A stretch of 64,000 nt of DNA. Source: Leishmania infantum JPCM5 (taxonomy: Eukaryota > Euglenozoa > Kinetoplastea > Trypanosomatida > Trypanosomatidae). The notes beneath the pieces are model-generated. The model was not told where the DNA came from and made no database searches. It was given only the letters and a program-made list of their open reading frames with translations. Positions 20,233-31,162 of this stretch are shown here, in pieces. A program made the translations under genes and the position numbers. The stretch lies in assembly GCF_000002875.2 (NCBI RefSeq), contig NC_009419.2, forward strand, positions 1,848,642 to 1,912,641, written 5' to 3'. The stretch's first letter is position 1. Every line of letters begins with the position of its first letter.

Positions 20233-23200
20233 ACGGAAAGCAGAAACAAAAACAGACGCGAAACCCGCACCTGCATACTTCTTTCTGCTGACGACGCTTG
20301 CGACTGCTATCTCCACCCCTTCTTTTGCTTTCGTGTGTGGTGTCGCTGCTGCACTTTGCCTGTTTTTTGTTGTTTTCGTTGTTCTACTTCTTATCTGTGC
20401 TGCTTTTCTCTTCCTCTTTCTGCGTACACCATTACAGCGCTCTGTGCCGTCGTTCTAGTTGGGTGTGTCCTCCTCTCCCGTTTCCATGGCCTGCCCCTCG
20501 TGCGCCGATTCACCAGCTCACCGTTCGCGACCGGTGGAAGTCAAGGAGCATAGTGGCCGAGAGGCATACATCCCGTTTCTGGCTCAGAAGTGGACGATGC
20601 CACGCGCAAGGCAGTCAGACCGCGGAAAAGCATGAAGGTAAGCGATGAGCTTCTACCGCGATGCGTCGTGGAGCTCATGTGTATGCGTACGTGCACATAT
20701 GTGTCTGTGCGTGTGCGTGTGTCCTGCGGTGTGCGCGTATTTGTGTCTGTTCTGCTTGTGTATGAACACCCAGACTCCGTTTTTTTTTTGTTTGCTTTCA
20801 TGCCTCCTTTCTTGTCTTGATTTTATTCAGCGAGTTTCGCGTTGACTGCTCCCCTCTCTGCTCCCTTCCTCCATCTCTTTTAGTCCGCCGTTATTACATG
20901 TCGCCGTGTGCACCCCGCATGTCTCCGTTTCCGTCTTCGTCTCTCTTCGTTCTTTCCGACATTTCTGCAGACGCGCGACACGCCTGAGAGGGAAGCGATA
21001 CGGGAGAGGCTGAGAGGGAAGAAAAGGGGGGAGAAGCGTCACACGAGGAGGACAGCGGCGGTGATCAAGGTACGGCGACAAACAACACGAACTTGCGAAT
21101 ATTCATGTACAACACCCTTTCTTCGTTTCGTTTTCTGTTCTTCTATTTTCACTTTGCGTTCACATTCTGCTCGCCTTTTCCTTCTTTTTTGTTGTTGATC
21201 TACGAGTGGGTGGCGTGTTGACTATGCAGCAGCGATAACAGCCGGAGATCCCCTTTTTTGTCCTTCTCTTGCCCTCGACATCTCTTCTTTTGTTGCCACA
21301 TTCTCACTTAGAACGTCTTCCCACTGCGTTTTCCTCCTTCTGAGTGAGCTGTGCTCTCACTCTGAATTCAAGCGCTTCTCCTTCCTTTTCGTGAGCTTGC
21401 CGGGCCTCGGAGGAGGTGGGGGGGGCGACATCTTCCGGGAATTATGAGAAGCAGAATCTTAAGGCGCGTGTGCTCTCTCTCTTCGTGTGTTTTCGGGCTC
21501 GCATGCATTTGTTGTAGCCTAGACTGCCTTCGAGTCGTTTCTCTCTTTCCTCACGGCGCAGCGGACGGCTAAATGAATCCGTTTTATGACTGCTCTGTGT
21601 CGGCCAGTTGTCGGTCTTGCGATGCGCCTCCTCAGCTACTTCAGCGTGGCGGTTTGCCCTTTCCATTTTTCTCTCTGCCGCTTTCGTTGTCTACGTGTGT
21701 TTCACTACACCATGCGAGCGACGTGTGTGTCGTGCTGTCGCCTTTTTCTTTTGGGCCTGACGCGCACGCAGGGCTATGTGACTCTTCGTGTGTAGGTGTG
21801 TAGCGCTGATCGTTACTTAACCTTGCATGTGTCTTTTTGCTTTTCGTTCCCTTCGCTGATCTCCCTGCCTGTGTCTGTGTGTTTGTGCCTGCGTGTGTCT
21901 CTCTCGGTCTCTGTGCGTGCGCTTCCACGTTGATTCGCGTTGATTTTCTGCTTCTTTCTTTTTCTTTACCGATTCGCTTTCGCCACTTTGCTCGCCAGCT
22001 TATAGCACACGTGCGTCGCTCGCTGCTGCTTTCTCCTCTCCACCCGCCCCTCCCCCCTTCCCTTCCCTTCCCGTTCGGATTGTACCACCTCCACGAGCCG
22101 CTCTCCTTTTTTTTTTTCACGCTGCTCTGCAGCGACATGTGATGGGTCTCTGTTGACATTCTAATCGCCCCCCCCCCAACCAAACAACCAACAGACGGAA
22201 TGGTGACTGCTCTCTACCGTTGTGTCACCTGGGGAGTGCTTTCGCTATGTTCTCCACTTCTGCATCATCCGGTGTTTCCGTGCTCATTGCTCATCTTTCC
22301 ATTTGTTTTTTTCAGCGTGCTTGCGACTCGTCTCACCCCTCAACTGAAGCAGCAGGGGCTGCTCAAGCATGCTGTATAAGGCAGCGCAGAACACACAGGA
22401 AAATGATGCAACGAACGAGTTTTCACTATCCATGTGCAATCCGATGACGGGAGAGCCGATACAATCTCTTTGTTCGTGCGCCTGCATGTTTTATCTCCTC
22501 TCTTTCCAGTCCGCGGCGCCCCTGTGCGAATCGTTGCAACACAGAAGTGCCCATGATGGAGCATACCGTATACGTGCGCGTTTTTTTTCAATTGCTTTCC
22601 GCGTGTGTAGCCTTGGGCGTTTATCTTTTTTTTTTTTTTCTTTATCGTCATTCCTCTTTCGCGTTTCCCAATCGTCATCTCCATCGCCATTATCATCATC
22701 ATCATCGCTAAGCGAAATGTGCTCTGCACATGAAAATGCAAAAAAAAAAGCAGAGGAAAAACGTTTCGGCGAACATTAGCAGAGAAAAGAGCCGACACGT
22801 TTTTTTCGAGCATCGCTGCTTTGACGCGCGTCTGACATGGGATCATCACCCTCTACTTTTGCACGCACTGGAACGCTTCCCAATGATTCGCTGTTTTCTG
22901 GAGGCATAGGTGCCGCGCTTCCTGTCAGGGCCGACAGTGGGTTATGCGCGCGTTTTCTTTGTACGTTTTTCCCGGGGTTGTTGTGGCCGCGACTGATCTG
23001 TCCCAGTCGCACCACTCGCCAGACCTCCACACCGCATGCCCCAATTACTTATGCGCTACATTGTGCCGATAAATACTCGCGCCTCTATCTTCTTTGCCCG
23101 TTTCCTCTGTCTGCGCTTTCATTCCAATCAGTCCTGGGTCTTTTTCTCCCCTTGTCGCTCGTATCATCATCAGCCTCCACTGTTCGCGTCGTGTTGAAGC

Positions 23201-23281
23201 ACCTTACCACTGCGCATTCCCCTCCCCCTCCCCCTCTCCACACACGCGCAACAAAGTGCGACTCTCATCGACTTTCTGATT

Positions 23282-23311
23282 CTCTTTCCGTTCTTATCCT
23301 TTTTCTTCTAG
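23282..23311 (+). promoter_or_regulatory. Predicted trans-splice acceptor for proteasome alpha-1
   Basis: A tract of 28 almost uninterrupted pyrimidines ends in AG at 23310-23311, eight bases before the ATG. The short spacing strongly supports the start at 23320. Confidence 0.65.
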
Positions 23312-23319
23312 ACAGCACC

Positions 23320-24072
23320 ATGAACCGCGCAGGCTTCGACAAGTACATTACCGTCTTCAGCCCTGAGGGCTCGCTGTACCAGGTGGAGTACGCATTCAAA
23401 GCCGTCACCTACCCTGGCTTGCTCACCATTGCCATTCGCTGCAAGGATGCCGTTCTGGTCGCAACGCAGCACGTGATTCCCGACCGCCTCATGCGCCCTG
23501 ACTCGGTGACGGCGCTCTACGAGGTCACTCCGAGCATCGGCTGCTGCATGACCGGTCGCGCCCCCGACGGGCGCGCGCTAGTGCAGCGCGCGCGAGAGGA
23601 AGCGTCGGATTACCACTACCGCTACGGTGTGCAGATTCCAATCGCTGTGCTGGCGAAGCGCATGGGCGACAAGGCCCAGGTGCGCACGCAACAGGCCGGC
23701 CTGCGGCCGATGGGTGTGGTGAGCACCTTCATCGGCATGGATCAGAGTGACCAGGATGGCTCGCTGAAGCCGCAGATTTACACCGTCGACCCGGCCGGCT
23801 GGACCGGTGGGCACATTGCATGCGCTGTTGGCAAGAAGCAGGTGGAGGCGATGGCATTCTTGGAGAAGCGCCAGAAGAGCACCAAGTTTGACGAGCTGAC
23901 GCAGAAGGAGGCCGCGATGATCGCGCTGGCGGCGCTGCAGAGCGCGATCGGCACGGCTGTCAAAGCGAAAGAGGTGGAGGTGGGCCGCTGCACAGCCGCC
24001 AACCCGGCCTTTCAGCGTGTGCCGAATAGCGAGGTTGAGGAGTGGCTGACCGCCGTGGCCGAGGCGGATTAA
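23320..24072 (+). CDS. PSMA6: 20S proteasome subunit alpha-1 (250 aa)
   Basis: Subunit of the outer alpha ring of the 20S proteasome, which forms the gate and docks regulators; alpha subunits have no catalytic Thr. The N-terminal alpha signature is complete: GFDKYITVFSPEGSLYQVEY (residues 5-24), and that wording places it with the alpha-1 (PSMA6/Scl1) group rather than other alpha types. Further family landmarks are the GCCMTGRAPDGRALVQRAR region (about 75-95) and LRPMGVVSTFIGMD (about 128-141). Length matches the 246 aa of the human orthologue. Symbol given is the orthologue's. A short G/C hairpin lies about 155 bases after the stop. Confidence 0.95.
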   Translation: MNRAGFDKYITVFSPEGSLYQVEYAFKAVTYPGLLTIAIRCKDAVLVATQHVIPDRLMRPDSVTALYEVTPSIGCCMTGRAPDGRALVQRAREEASDYHYRYGVQIPIAVLAKRMGDKAQVRTQQAGLRPMGVVSTFIGMDQSDQDGSLKPQIYTVDPAGWTGGHIACAVGKKQVEAMAFLEKRQKSTKFDELTQKEAAMIALAALQSAIGTAVKAKEVEVGRCTAANPAFQRVPNSEVEEWLTAVAEAD

Positions 24073-24226
24073 GCGGTGCGCGGGCGACAACTTAGAACTT
24101 CGAGCACCGCACCGATTTCTGTTCCTTTGGCGCTTTTCCTCTCCTTGCCCTTCCCCTCCTCACCTGATCTACCGCGGCGCGTGCAATCGCATCCGCTTTC
24201 TCTCTATTCGCACTGGAGGCTGCTCA

Positions 24227-24249
24227 GCGCCGTGGGCGGCCCACGGCGC
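24227..24249. repeat. Perfect inverted repeat (11-base arms, 1-base centre)
   Basis: GCGCCGTGGGC, one G, then its exact reverse complement. In RNA it would form a G/C-rich stem with at most a few unpaired bases at the tip, in the probable 3' UTR of proteasome alpha-1. Confidence 0.9.
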
Positions 24250-25658
24250 AAGGGGACGTGTGCAGGTCCCACGCTGGTTCACGCGGCTGGCGCTCTTGTA
24301 CTGCATGTCCGTAGCAAAGACAGGAAGGAAGGCACACCATGGCTGCTCTGTTTTCCTGTTCATGTGAAGTGCTCAGAGGAGGTGTTCCACGCATGCGGAC
24401 ACGCACCCTAGCACCTTCCTTGAAAGAAGCGGAGGGGTGGCTGACGTACGATTTGCCTGAGCTGTGTCTCCGTCTTATGTTTATTCTCCTTCCACCTTCT
24501 TTTTTCTTTGGGGTTCGTCCTGGTCTTTGTCTATCCTCTTCATGTGTGCGGTTGTGGTTGCTGAGAGCGCGCTGACAGGCGCGCACGGTTTTACGTGTGA
24601 AGGCTGTGGCGAGCCCACACGAGACGTGGAAAAGTGACGACCGCGCATCCTCATGGATCGCTGTCTGCGGGGGCCTCGAGTGTCGGCCCCGCTGCGTGGG
24701 TGCAGCAAAGGGAGAGCTAGAAGGCACTGCCGGCGAGGAGGCGGGTGCAATGAAAAGGAGCTGGAGGCGAGGGATGGGTACAGGCAAGAGACGCTGCTTT
24801 TCCGTTGCCTGTTAACCGGATCGCGGTACGAGCGAGAGGAGGGCGGAGGAGACGAAGAGGTCGATACCAAGAAGCACGGCGGCACTGCTGTGCCAAGCAC
24901 ATGTGGCGCCCACACGCCTGCCAGCTGCACCGTCGCCCCCCTCCCTCCCTCCCTCTCGCACTTTGGCAGCACCCCTTCGTTCGCACTTCTTAATTGTTCG
25001 TTCTACGGTTGGTTGGACTACTATTCTATGAATGCACATGTTGAAGAAGAAACATTTTCTCATGTGAAGCTACCGCGACGGCAAGAGCTCCCTGGAGTAC
25101 CCCACAGCCACCACTCATACCAGAAGACGTGTGCCACCGTGCCAGGCTGTTTGGGATGCTGCACGAGATGGGGTGCAAGCTCGGATGGCCTACACGCTAT
25201 CCCTGCTTTGCGTGCCAGGCTTTTCGCACCGTTCCTTCGCCCTGAATCGTTACAGGGGTGCCGCAGATCGTCAGCGCCCTTGGATATGATTGCTCAGCAC
25301 CGATCGAACACGCAAACGCAAAAAAAAAAACAAGAACTCGACCCTTTTCTTCTCGCTTTGCCTCTCTTCGCCTTCACGGCCATCCCCTCTTCTTTCGTTC
25401 ATTCGACTCGCGCGTGGCCGTCTTGGAGGGATTTTCTTGGTTGTGGGATTTTTTCGTTGTTGCTGTCAAGCTCCGCCTACTCCTCAGTCAACGCTGCGCG
25501 TGAGACCGTGTAAAGCGAAAAGAGGAGCAGGTTCTCCCTTTTTATCGGACTCCGCGATCTCTTTTCGTCTCTACCAGGGAACCTTCGCATTCTCTGGTGT
25601 CTGCACTCCACGGCTGTCGTCTTCATTGTGAACCCTTCAGCGATTAGCCCTCGATATC

Positions 25659-25679
25659 CTAGCCCGCCCTTATCTTTAG
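25659..25679 (+). promoter_or_regulatory. Predicted trans-splice acceptor for ATOM40
   Basis: C/T-rich run ending in TTTAG at 25675-25679, fifteen bases before the ATG at 25694. Confidence 0.5.
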
Positions 25680-25693
25680 TGACACCTCAGACA

Positions 25694-26743
25694 ATGCTAA
25701 AGGAATGGCTGCGCGGGTCCTCGAACGAGGCGGAGAAGCCTGCCGAGGAGAAGAAGCCTGTATCTCGAATGGTAGTGGATGCGGAGAAGCCGCTGGAGAC
25801 GCGCGAGAGCGCCGCGAGCAAGCGCCGCGAGGCGTATGAGAAGAAGCTCGCGGAGTCTGCAAAGGAGGGGCCGCCGCATCCAAGCAAGATGATCACCTAC
25901 GATGGCATTTTCCGCAAGGCTCAAGGCGTGCTGTTGGAGGGTAACAACAACGAGATCCAGGAGGGCATCACGCTCAACATCGCTCGCAACGCGCAGAACG
26001 CGATGATCTCGACGAAGTGGACGCTCGTGAACCCGCAGATGTCCCACTGGGAGGTGAACTTGCAGATGAACGGCTTCAGTGATATTGTGGCAGCCTCGTG
26101 GAACACGTTGAATCGCTACCAGCTCATGTACCAGCGCGTCTCCAGCACTGGCGCGATGCTCGTGACTCAGTTTATGGCGCAGAAGCAGGGCGGCATGTCG
26201 CAGGGTACTGTGTTTGCCATGATGCAGTACCCGTGGCGCTTTGGAGGCTGCACCCAGGTGCAGTATGTAAAGGACCAGTCGCTGGGCCTGAGCCACGTGC
26301 AACGACTCATTCGCGGCGTCCACGTCGGCACGAATCTCACTGTCGAGCCTGCGACGCACAATTCCTACCTGTCGCACGCCATCTCCCTCACGACCGCGAA
26401 GAGGGACGCCGGGTTCATGGCGGAGATGACCCCCAGCAAAGGGACCTGGAAGCTTGCGGCGACCGCCTTCGACTGGGCAATGAACATGGATGCCGCTATT
26501 GAACTGGAGTACATGGAGGGCCGCGACGGCATGAAGAGTGCCCTCAACGTAGGCTGCCGGAAGAGCTTTGTCGGCGGGGCGCAGCTGACGACCTCGCTGT
26601 TAGGCTTCAGTATGGCCAAGGTGAATCTGGATCTGCCCTTTGGAGGCGAGGTACCCGGCGCCAATCAGCTCCGTCTCACCTTCAACTGCCAGTACGACAT
26701 TCACGCCGGTGCGCTGAAGCAGGGTCTCATCTTCACAGCTTAA
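25694..26743 (+). CDS. ATOM40: ATOM40, archaic translocase of the mitochondrial outer membrane (349 aa)
   Basis: Beta-barrel pore through which kinetoplastid mitochondria import proteins, the functional counterpart of Tom40. The first 65 residues are hydrophilic, Lys/Glu-rich and start MLKEWLRG. From about residue 75 the sequence is a continuous series of amphipathic alternating strands with many Gly and aromatic residues, without any hydrophobic helix. Examples are QGVLLEGNNNEIQEGITLNI and VFAMMQYPWRFGGCTQVQYV. The last strand ends in a hydrophobic residue pattern (ALKQGLIFTA) compatible with an outer-membrane beta-signal. I recognise it from the T. brucei ATOM40 sequence and length. Its neighbourhood with DMC1 agrees with my memory of T. 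brucei gene order. The first ATG of the frame is used. Confidence 0.85.
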   Translation: MLKEWLRGSSNEAEKPAEEKKPVSRMVVDAEKPLETRESAASKRREAYEKKLAESAKEGPPHPSKMITYDGIFRKAQGVLLEGNNNEIQEGITLNIARNAQNAMISTKWTLVNPQMSHWEVNLQMNGFSDIVAASWNTLNRYQLMYQRVSSTGAMLVTQFMAQKQGGMSQGTVFAMMQYPWRFGGCTQVQYVKDQSLGLSHVQRLIRGVHVGTNLTVEPATHNSYLSHAISLTTAKRDAGFMAEMTPSKGTWKLAATAFDWAMNMDAAIELEYMEGRDGMKSALNVGCRKSFVGGAQLTTSLLGFSMAKVNLDLPFGGEVPGANQLRLTFNCQYDIHAGALKQGLIFTA

Positions 26744-28159
26744 CCCATACGATGCTCACGCTTCGGTGTAGTCCGTTGGTTTCGCTCTTCTGCGTCGTTT
26801 TCTTATTTTTCTTCCCTCCTGTCGGCCGTCATATGCGTTGTGGCCGTGATTTGGCGGCCTCTGGCGAGAAGCTCCGAGGCGGCGGGCATGTGAGACTAAT
26901 GCAAGGGGCCGTGCTGAAGTAGGGTACACGGGAGCTGAGAAGGACGGGGGGTCAACTGTTGGAAGGGAGGGGCGTGGGCCACGTTTTCCGGTCACAGCGG
27001 TGCGAGCCTGGCAGCACCTTTCCCCCCGCCGTCCCCTCTTCCAGCAACTCTGCCCCCTTCTCTTTCCGTCTTCTCTCCACCTTCTCTCTGGGTTGTTCGT
27101 GCTCTTTGCACGACCGGCGCTGCCTCCTGTTGGTTGCTCTGGGGCCGTGTTTCAATGGGTGAGTGCGCTGAAGAATGGACAGGCTTGAGCGGGCACGGCG
27201 ACAGGGATGGTGGTGGTCGAAGTGGCATGTGCGAGCATGAGGACTGGCACGGTGGGAGCTTTCTCGCTTTCTCTCTGTCGGTTGGTCTTGTCATCCTTTT
27301 CGCGACCCGTCTGGATGTCACGCCGGCCTCTACCCTGCCCTTGCTCTCTGTGTTCCCCCTTACGTCACTGCCACTTTTCCGTTGGCGTTGTCGTCTGAGA
27401 CTAAATAACTGCGAAAAGGAAAAAAAAACCTACATTGAAAAGGACACTGGCAGGGCGGAAGAGGTGGCAGTCAACGCGCCGCTGAGGTCGCACCTCTTCA
27501 TGCCTCTTCTCCTCGCCTTTTTATTTTCTATATAAACTCCCCCAGTCACTAAGCAAGGGAACGCATCAGAGCCCGTTTTGCCACCCCTCACAGCACCAAA
27601 GCCGTACAAGAAAAAACGCACACGGTGGAGAATGAGTGGCACTGCTATGTAATGCACTGCTTCCTTTCACACCACGCTCAAGAAGACGCCCTGCTGGCCT
27701 AAAGGGCGCCTGTCTCTGTCTTCGTGCGAGCGTTCGTCTCCGGCACGCGATGGCGCGCCCACTGTGGCAGCAGAGAGCATTGCGGTGCTGGCGGAAACGG
27801 CTGCCCACGCATCGGCGCTAGCCACCGCTTCAAAAGACTGCTGTTCAATGTTGCTCATAGCTGTGGCGCTTCCGTCACCACCCGTCGTGAGTCAAACCCC
27901 ATGCTCCCCCCCTGAAACCTACCTCGCCTACTCTTTCTCGTCTTCCGGCGCTCCTCAGCTTGCACATGCGCCTCTCTGTGCCCCTCCTCACCCAACGGGG
28001 ACATCCTTGCACCCGATAAAGAGAGTGACAGTCACGCGCTGCACACGTTTCCGTTGCGACCGCTTGGCTCATGTGCTCACTTTTGTTTCTCAACGCCCGG
28101 GATCCTTAAAACAAACAAAAGTAAAAAAAGACCCATTAGCCGAGCACATCCACACACCG
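26744..28159. other. Spacer upstream of the FAM184-like gene
   Basis: About 1.4 kb. The frame of the next gene is open from about 27764, but its translation there is Pro/Ser/Cys-rich and lacks coiled coil, so I treat it as leader. No separate gene seen. Confidence 0.5.
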
Positions 28160-31100
28160 ATGTCGGCGGCGATGTCGCGTAGCATGCCGGCGTCGTTCGC
28201 CGCGAAGGACGATGACAAACACTACAAGATGTGCAAGAAGATTGCGCAACTCACCAAGGTGATTTACACCTTGAACAACCGATGCGAGGACAACGAGCAG
28301 CGCACCGAGTGGCTGCACCAGGCGCACATGCAGGAAAGAGCGCAGCTCTGCCAGGAGTACGAGTCGCTGCTAGAGAAGCTTCAGCAGCAGATTCGCGGCT
28401 TGCAGGCAGACAAGATCAACATTGCAGCGTCCCTAGAGCGGTCTCAGAAAGAGCAGCTCCAAGCAGCGCAGGAGGAGTTCAAGACACGACTTGCCGCTCT
28501 CTCAGAACAGGTCAGTGAGCAGGAGTCGAGATATGACAGCGCATTGCTGGAGGAGAAGCAGCGAATGGCCGCCGAACTGGCTGCCGAGACGAAGCGCGTG
28601 CGAGAGTGCAAGGACTTGGAACTGGCAAACCTCGTACGCGAGTACAACGACAAGTACAAGGCCATGCTTGCCGAGCAGCTGGACTCGAGAGATGCTCTGG
28701 AGGAAATACTCAAGAGGGAGTGGGGGAGTAAAGTCGATGCACTTCAGGCAGAGCTGGCAGCGGCGCAGGGCAGCGCGAGCGCGCAGCTGCAATCGAAGTC
28801 CAGGCTGCTGCAGGAGGCTCTGCAGCGATGCGCGACGCTGGCCAACGAGAGGGACCTATCAGCGGCTTCGCGTGATGAGGCGCATACACAGTTACAGACG
28901 CTGCAAGGGCAGCTGGGGCGCATCGAGGGGGAGTTAGCGGACGAGCGGCGCCAGCGTGCGGCTTCCGACGAACTCAAAACGGAGCTGGAGGCGAGACTGG
29001 CATCCTTGGATACCAAGCGAAATGCCCTTCAGAAAGAATGCGCGGAGGCACAGCAGTCCCTGGCGGCTGAGAAGGCGCTCAACGCACGCCGAGCGGCCGC
29101 GGTGCAGGCGCTGGAGAACGAGAAAGCGTCCCTGTCGACGTCGAAGGAGGCGCTGGCTCAGGAGCTGGAGGGCTGCAAGGCTGCCCTCACCGCCAGTAAG
29201 GCACAACGCGACGCCGCGGAGGCACAACTCCGCGACCTGCACGCCTCCTCTGCTACCCATGCCTCCTTGTTGAGTGACACCAGATCGCAGCTAGATGAGG
29301 CGAAGCAGCGCTTGGCGACGGCGCTAAATCAGGCGGCCGAGGCGGCGCGCATTTCCCAGGCGAAGCACGAGGAGGAGCTACGCAACGCGCGTGCATCGCT
29401 GAAGTCGAACTCGTCCTCTGAGCAGCAGAGATTGATAGAGGCGCACAAGAAGGAAAGTGATGCGCTTAAGCGGACGCATGAGGCAGAGATGCTTCGACTA
29501 CAGACAGAGATGCAGCGACTGCAAACAGAGAACGCTGCCACGCAAGAGTTATTTCAAAGGACTGCGAAGGATGCGGAAGTCGCCGCTGCAAAGATTGCCG
29601 CCCTGACGGCTCAGTGCGAGGAGCATGATGCGCTGCTCCAAAGTCGAGCTGAGGAGAGCGCAGCAGAGCGCCTCCAGCTGGAGCAGCAGCTGCTGCAGCT
29701 GCAGCGCGAGGTGGAAGCCGCCAGAAACGACGGAGCAGAGGGGGCAGCCGCTCAGGTGGCCGCGCTAGAGCGCGCGCAGGCGGAGCACGCCGCGGTCTGC
29801 GCTGCCGCGGAAGCCGCACACGCCAAGGCGCTTCGTGAGGCAGAAGAGAAGAGTGCTGCACAGCTCGAAAGCGCTTCCCGAAGCAACGCCGCGTTGGTGA
29901 AGGCCATGCAGAAACAACACTCGGCTGCCATGGAGCGAGCGAAGGAAGACGCGGCGGCGCAGGCTGCCTCCATAAGCTGCAACGTCGAGACCCAGCTTGC
30001 TGCTCTGCGGCGCGACTATGACGAAAGGCTCGCTGCGGTGCGTACGGCCGCGGCGGCGACTGAGGGAAAGCTTCACACACTCATCTCGGAGCTGCAGGCG
30101 CAGCTGCGTCAGGCTCTTAGCGAGACGGCGGCTCTTCAAACGTCCAACATTGACATGCGTGAGCAGCGGCAGGCGGAGATCGCGCTGCTGAAGGCCGCCA
30201 TGGAGAAGGCTCAAACGGAGGCAGCTGCCGTGCTCGATCGTACGCGCAGCGATGCTGACGCGCAGCGACGCGACGAAGTTCACGCACTGGAGGTGGTGCG
30301 TCAGCGGCAGGTTGCTGCGGAGCGGCAGCGCTATGAGGCCGCCGTGGCAGCTGGCAAGGAGCAGATGGCGAGAATGGAGGCGCGCTTCGACGAGCGCATC
30401 GAAGCCGCGGAGGCACACCTACAAGAGACTGTAGCGGCGCTGAAAGCGGCGCGGATAAAGGGCATGCAGGAGCTGGAGGAGCAACTCAACACGGCGCATC
30501 AGCTGCGGGTGCGTGAGCTCACCGCAACGCACGACGCTGAGCGCGGCCAACTCCAAGACACGATTGGTACAATGGACGCCAAGCTCAAGGAGCTGATTTC
30601 CTCGATGGCCAGCAAGGAGGAGAATTTAGACAGACTCCTCGCCCAGCGTGACCAGTTGCTAGAGGAGGTCACCACGGCGAAGCGCAACGGTGCGGCCGCT
30701 GTAGTGACCGAGCAGAATCGTCGTGCGGCGGACCTGGAGCAGCTTCGTGTGGAACATGAAAGGGAACTGAAAGCTCTCGGCGACGCGCACAAGGAGATCG
30801 TGGACGATTTTGTGCGGCAGCAGGCCGAGGAGCGGCGTGCGCACCAGGGTCTTGTAGACGAGCTGCGTAGCACGGTAGAGGAACTGCAGTACAAGTACCA
30901 CTACCGCGAATCTCGTCCAGAGGACGTCGAGCTCATTAATAAGCTTCTTCAGGACAGCAAGGAAAAGGAATTGGCTTTGAGCAAGGCCTACGAGGACATG
31001 CGGCTGTACAAGCTGGAGCTCATCAACAGAGAGGAGAACTACAACAAAGTCTTTGGCCGACACCCCAACGTGGCGGACTACTCTGCCGTCGCACAGGCGG

Positions 31101-31162
31101 CCGGAAAGCGTCCGTCCTCGCTTCCCCGTATCGGCGCTACACGCCAGCACTCGACACGGTAG
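28160..31162 (+). CDS. FAM184-like long coiled-coil protein (1000 aa)
   Basis: Residues 20-50 contain YKMCKKIAQLTKVIYTLNNR, close to the N-terminal signature of the animal FAM184 family. From about 55 to 950 the protein is almost uninterrupted coiled coil, rich in Ala, Glu, Gln, Arg and Lys. The C-terminus returns to a conserved block: YHYRESRPEDVELINKLL followed by KEKELALSKAYEDMRLYKLE and NREENYNKVFG, again typical of FAM184 proteins. Molecular function in the family is not known; its spread among ciliated eukaryotes suggests a cytoskeletal or ciliary role (inference). The start at 28160 is chosen because conserved sequence begins just after it; ATG 28172 is an alternative, and the open extension to 27764 looks like leader. 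Confidence 0.85.
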   Translation: MSAAMSRSMPASFAAKDDDKHYKMCKKIAQLTKVIYTLNNRCEDNEQRTEWLHQAHMQERAQLCQEYESLLEKLQQQIRGLQADKINIAASLERSQKEQLQAAQEEFKTRLAALSEQVSEQESRYDSALLEEKQRMAAELAAETKRVRECKDLELANLVREYNDKYKAMLAEQLDSRDALEEILKREWGSKVDALQAELAAAQGSASAQLQSKSRLLQEALQRCATLANERDLSAASRDEAHTQLQTLQGQLGRIEGELADERRQRAASDELKTELEARLASLDTKRNALQKECAEAQQSLAAEKALNARRAAAVQALENEKASLSTSKEALAQELEGCKAALTASKAQRDAAEAQLRDLHASSATHASLLSDTRSQLDEAKQRLATALNQAAEAARISQAKHEEELRNARASLKSNSSSEQQRLIEAHKKESDALKRTHEAEMLRLQTEMQRLQTENAATQELFQRTAKDAEVAAAKIAALTAQCEEHDALLQSRAEESAAERLQLEQQLLQLQREVEAARNDGAEGAAAQVAALERAQAEHAAVCAAAEAAHAKALREAEEKSAAQLESASRSNAALVKAMQKQHSAAMERAKEDAAAQAASISCNVETQLAALRRDYDERLAAVRTAAAATEGKLHTLISELQAQLRQALSETAALQTSNIDMREQRQAEIALLKAAMEKAQTEAAAVLDRTRSDADAQRRDEVHALEVVRQRQVAAERQRYEAAVAAGKEQMARMEARFDERIEAAEAHLQETVAALKAARIKGMQELEEQLNTAHQLRVRELTATHDAERGQLQDTIGTMDAKLKELISSMASKEENLDRLLAQRDQLLEEVTTAKRNGAAAVVTEQNRRAADLEQLRVEHERELKALGDAHKEIVDDFVRQQAEERRAHQGLVDELRSTVEELQYKYHYRESRPEDVELINKLLQDSKEKELALSKAYEDMRLYKLELINREENYNKVFGRHPNVADYSAVAQAAGKRPSSLPRIGATRQHSTR

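Larger units (their letters stand above)
19722..23319. other. 3.6 kb spacer without a confirmed gene
   Basis: Unusually long spacer. Most is C/T-rich with a CA tract followed by an ACT triplet repeat at about 20182-20232, a C run near 22168 and T runs near 22628. Two islands break the pattern: 20485-20640 and 20971-21069, which are purine-richer and bordered by splice-like motifs (see findings). No conventional gene or tRNA was recognised. The last 250 bases are the leader of proteasome alpha-1. Confidence 0.45.
24073..25693. other. Spacer between proteasome alpha-1 and ATOM40
   Basis: About 1.6 kb. A perfect 11-base-arm inverted repeat lies at 24227-24249. An ATG-started 286-codon frame (24653-25513) crosses it, but its last third translates a pyrimidine tract and no domain is visible, so I do not call it a gene. 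The region 25340-25679 is the C/T-rich leader of ATOM40. Confidence 0.45.

Noticed and set aside
20050..20553. 167-codon frame with a Tyr run
   Set aside because: The Tyr and Thr-His runs are the ACT and CA microsatellites read in one frame; the rest is Cys/Phe-rich spacer.
24653..25513. 286-codon ATG frame between proteasome alpha-1 and ATOM40
   Set aside because: Its end lies in the pyrimidine-rich ATOM40 leader, codon bias is at background and no domain is visible. It could be revisited with ribosome profiling.
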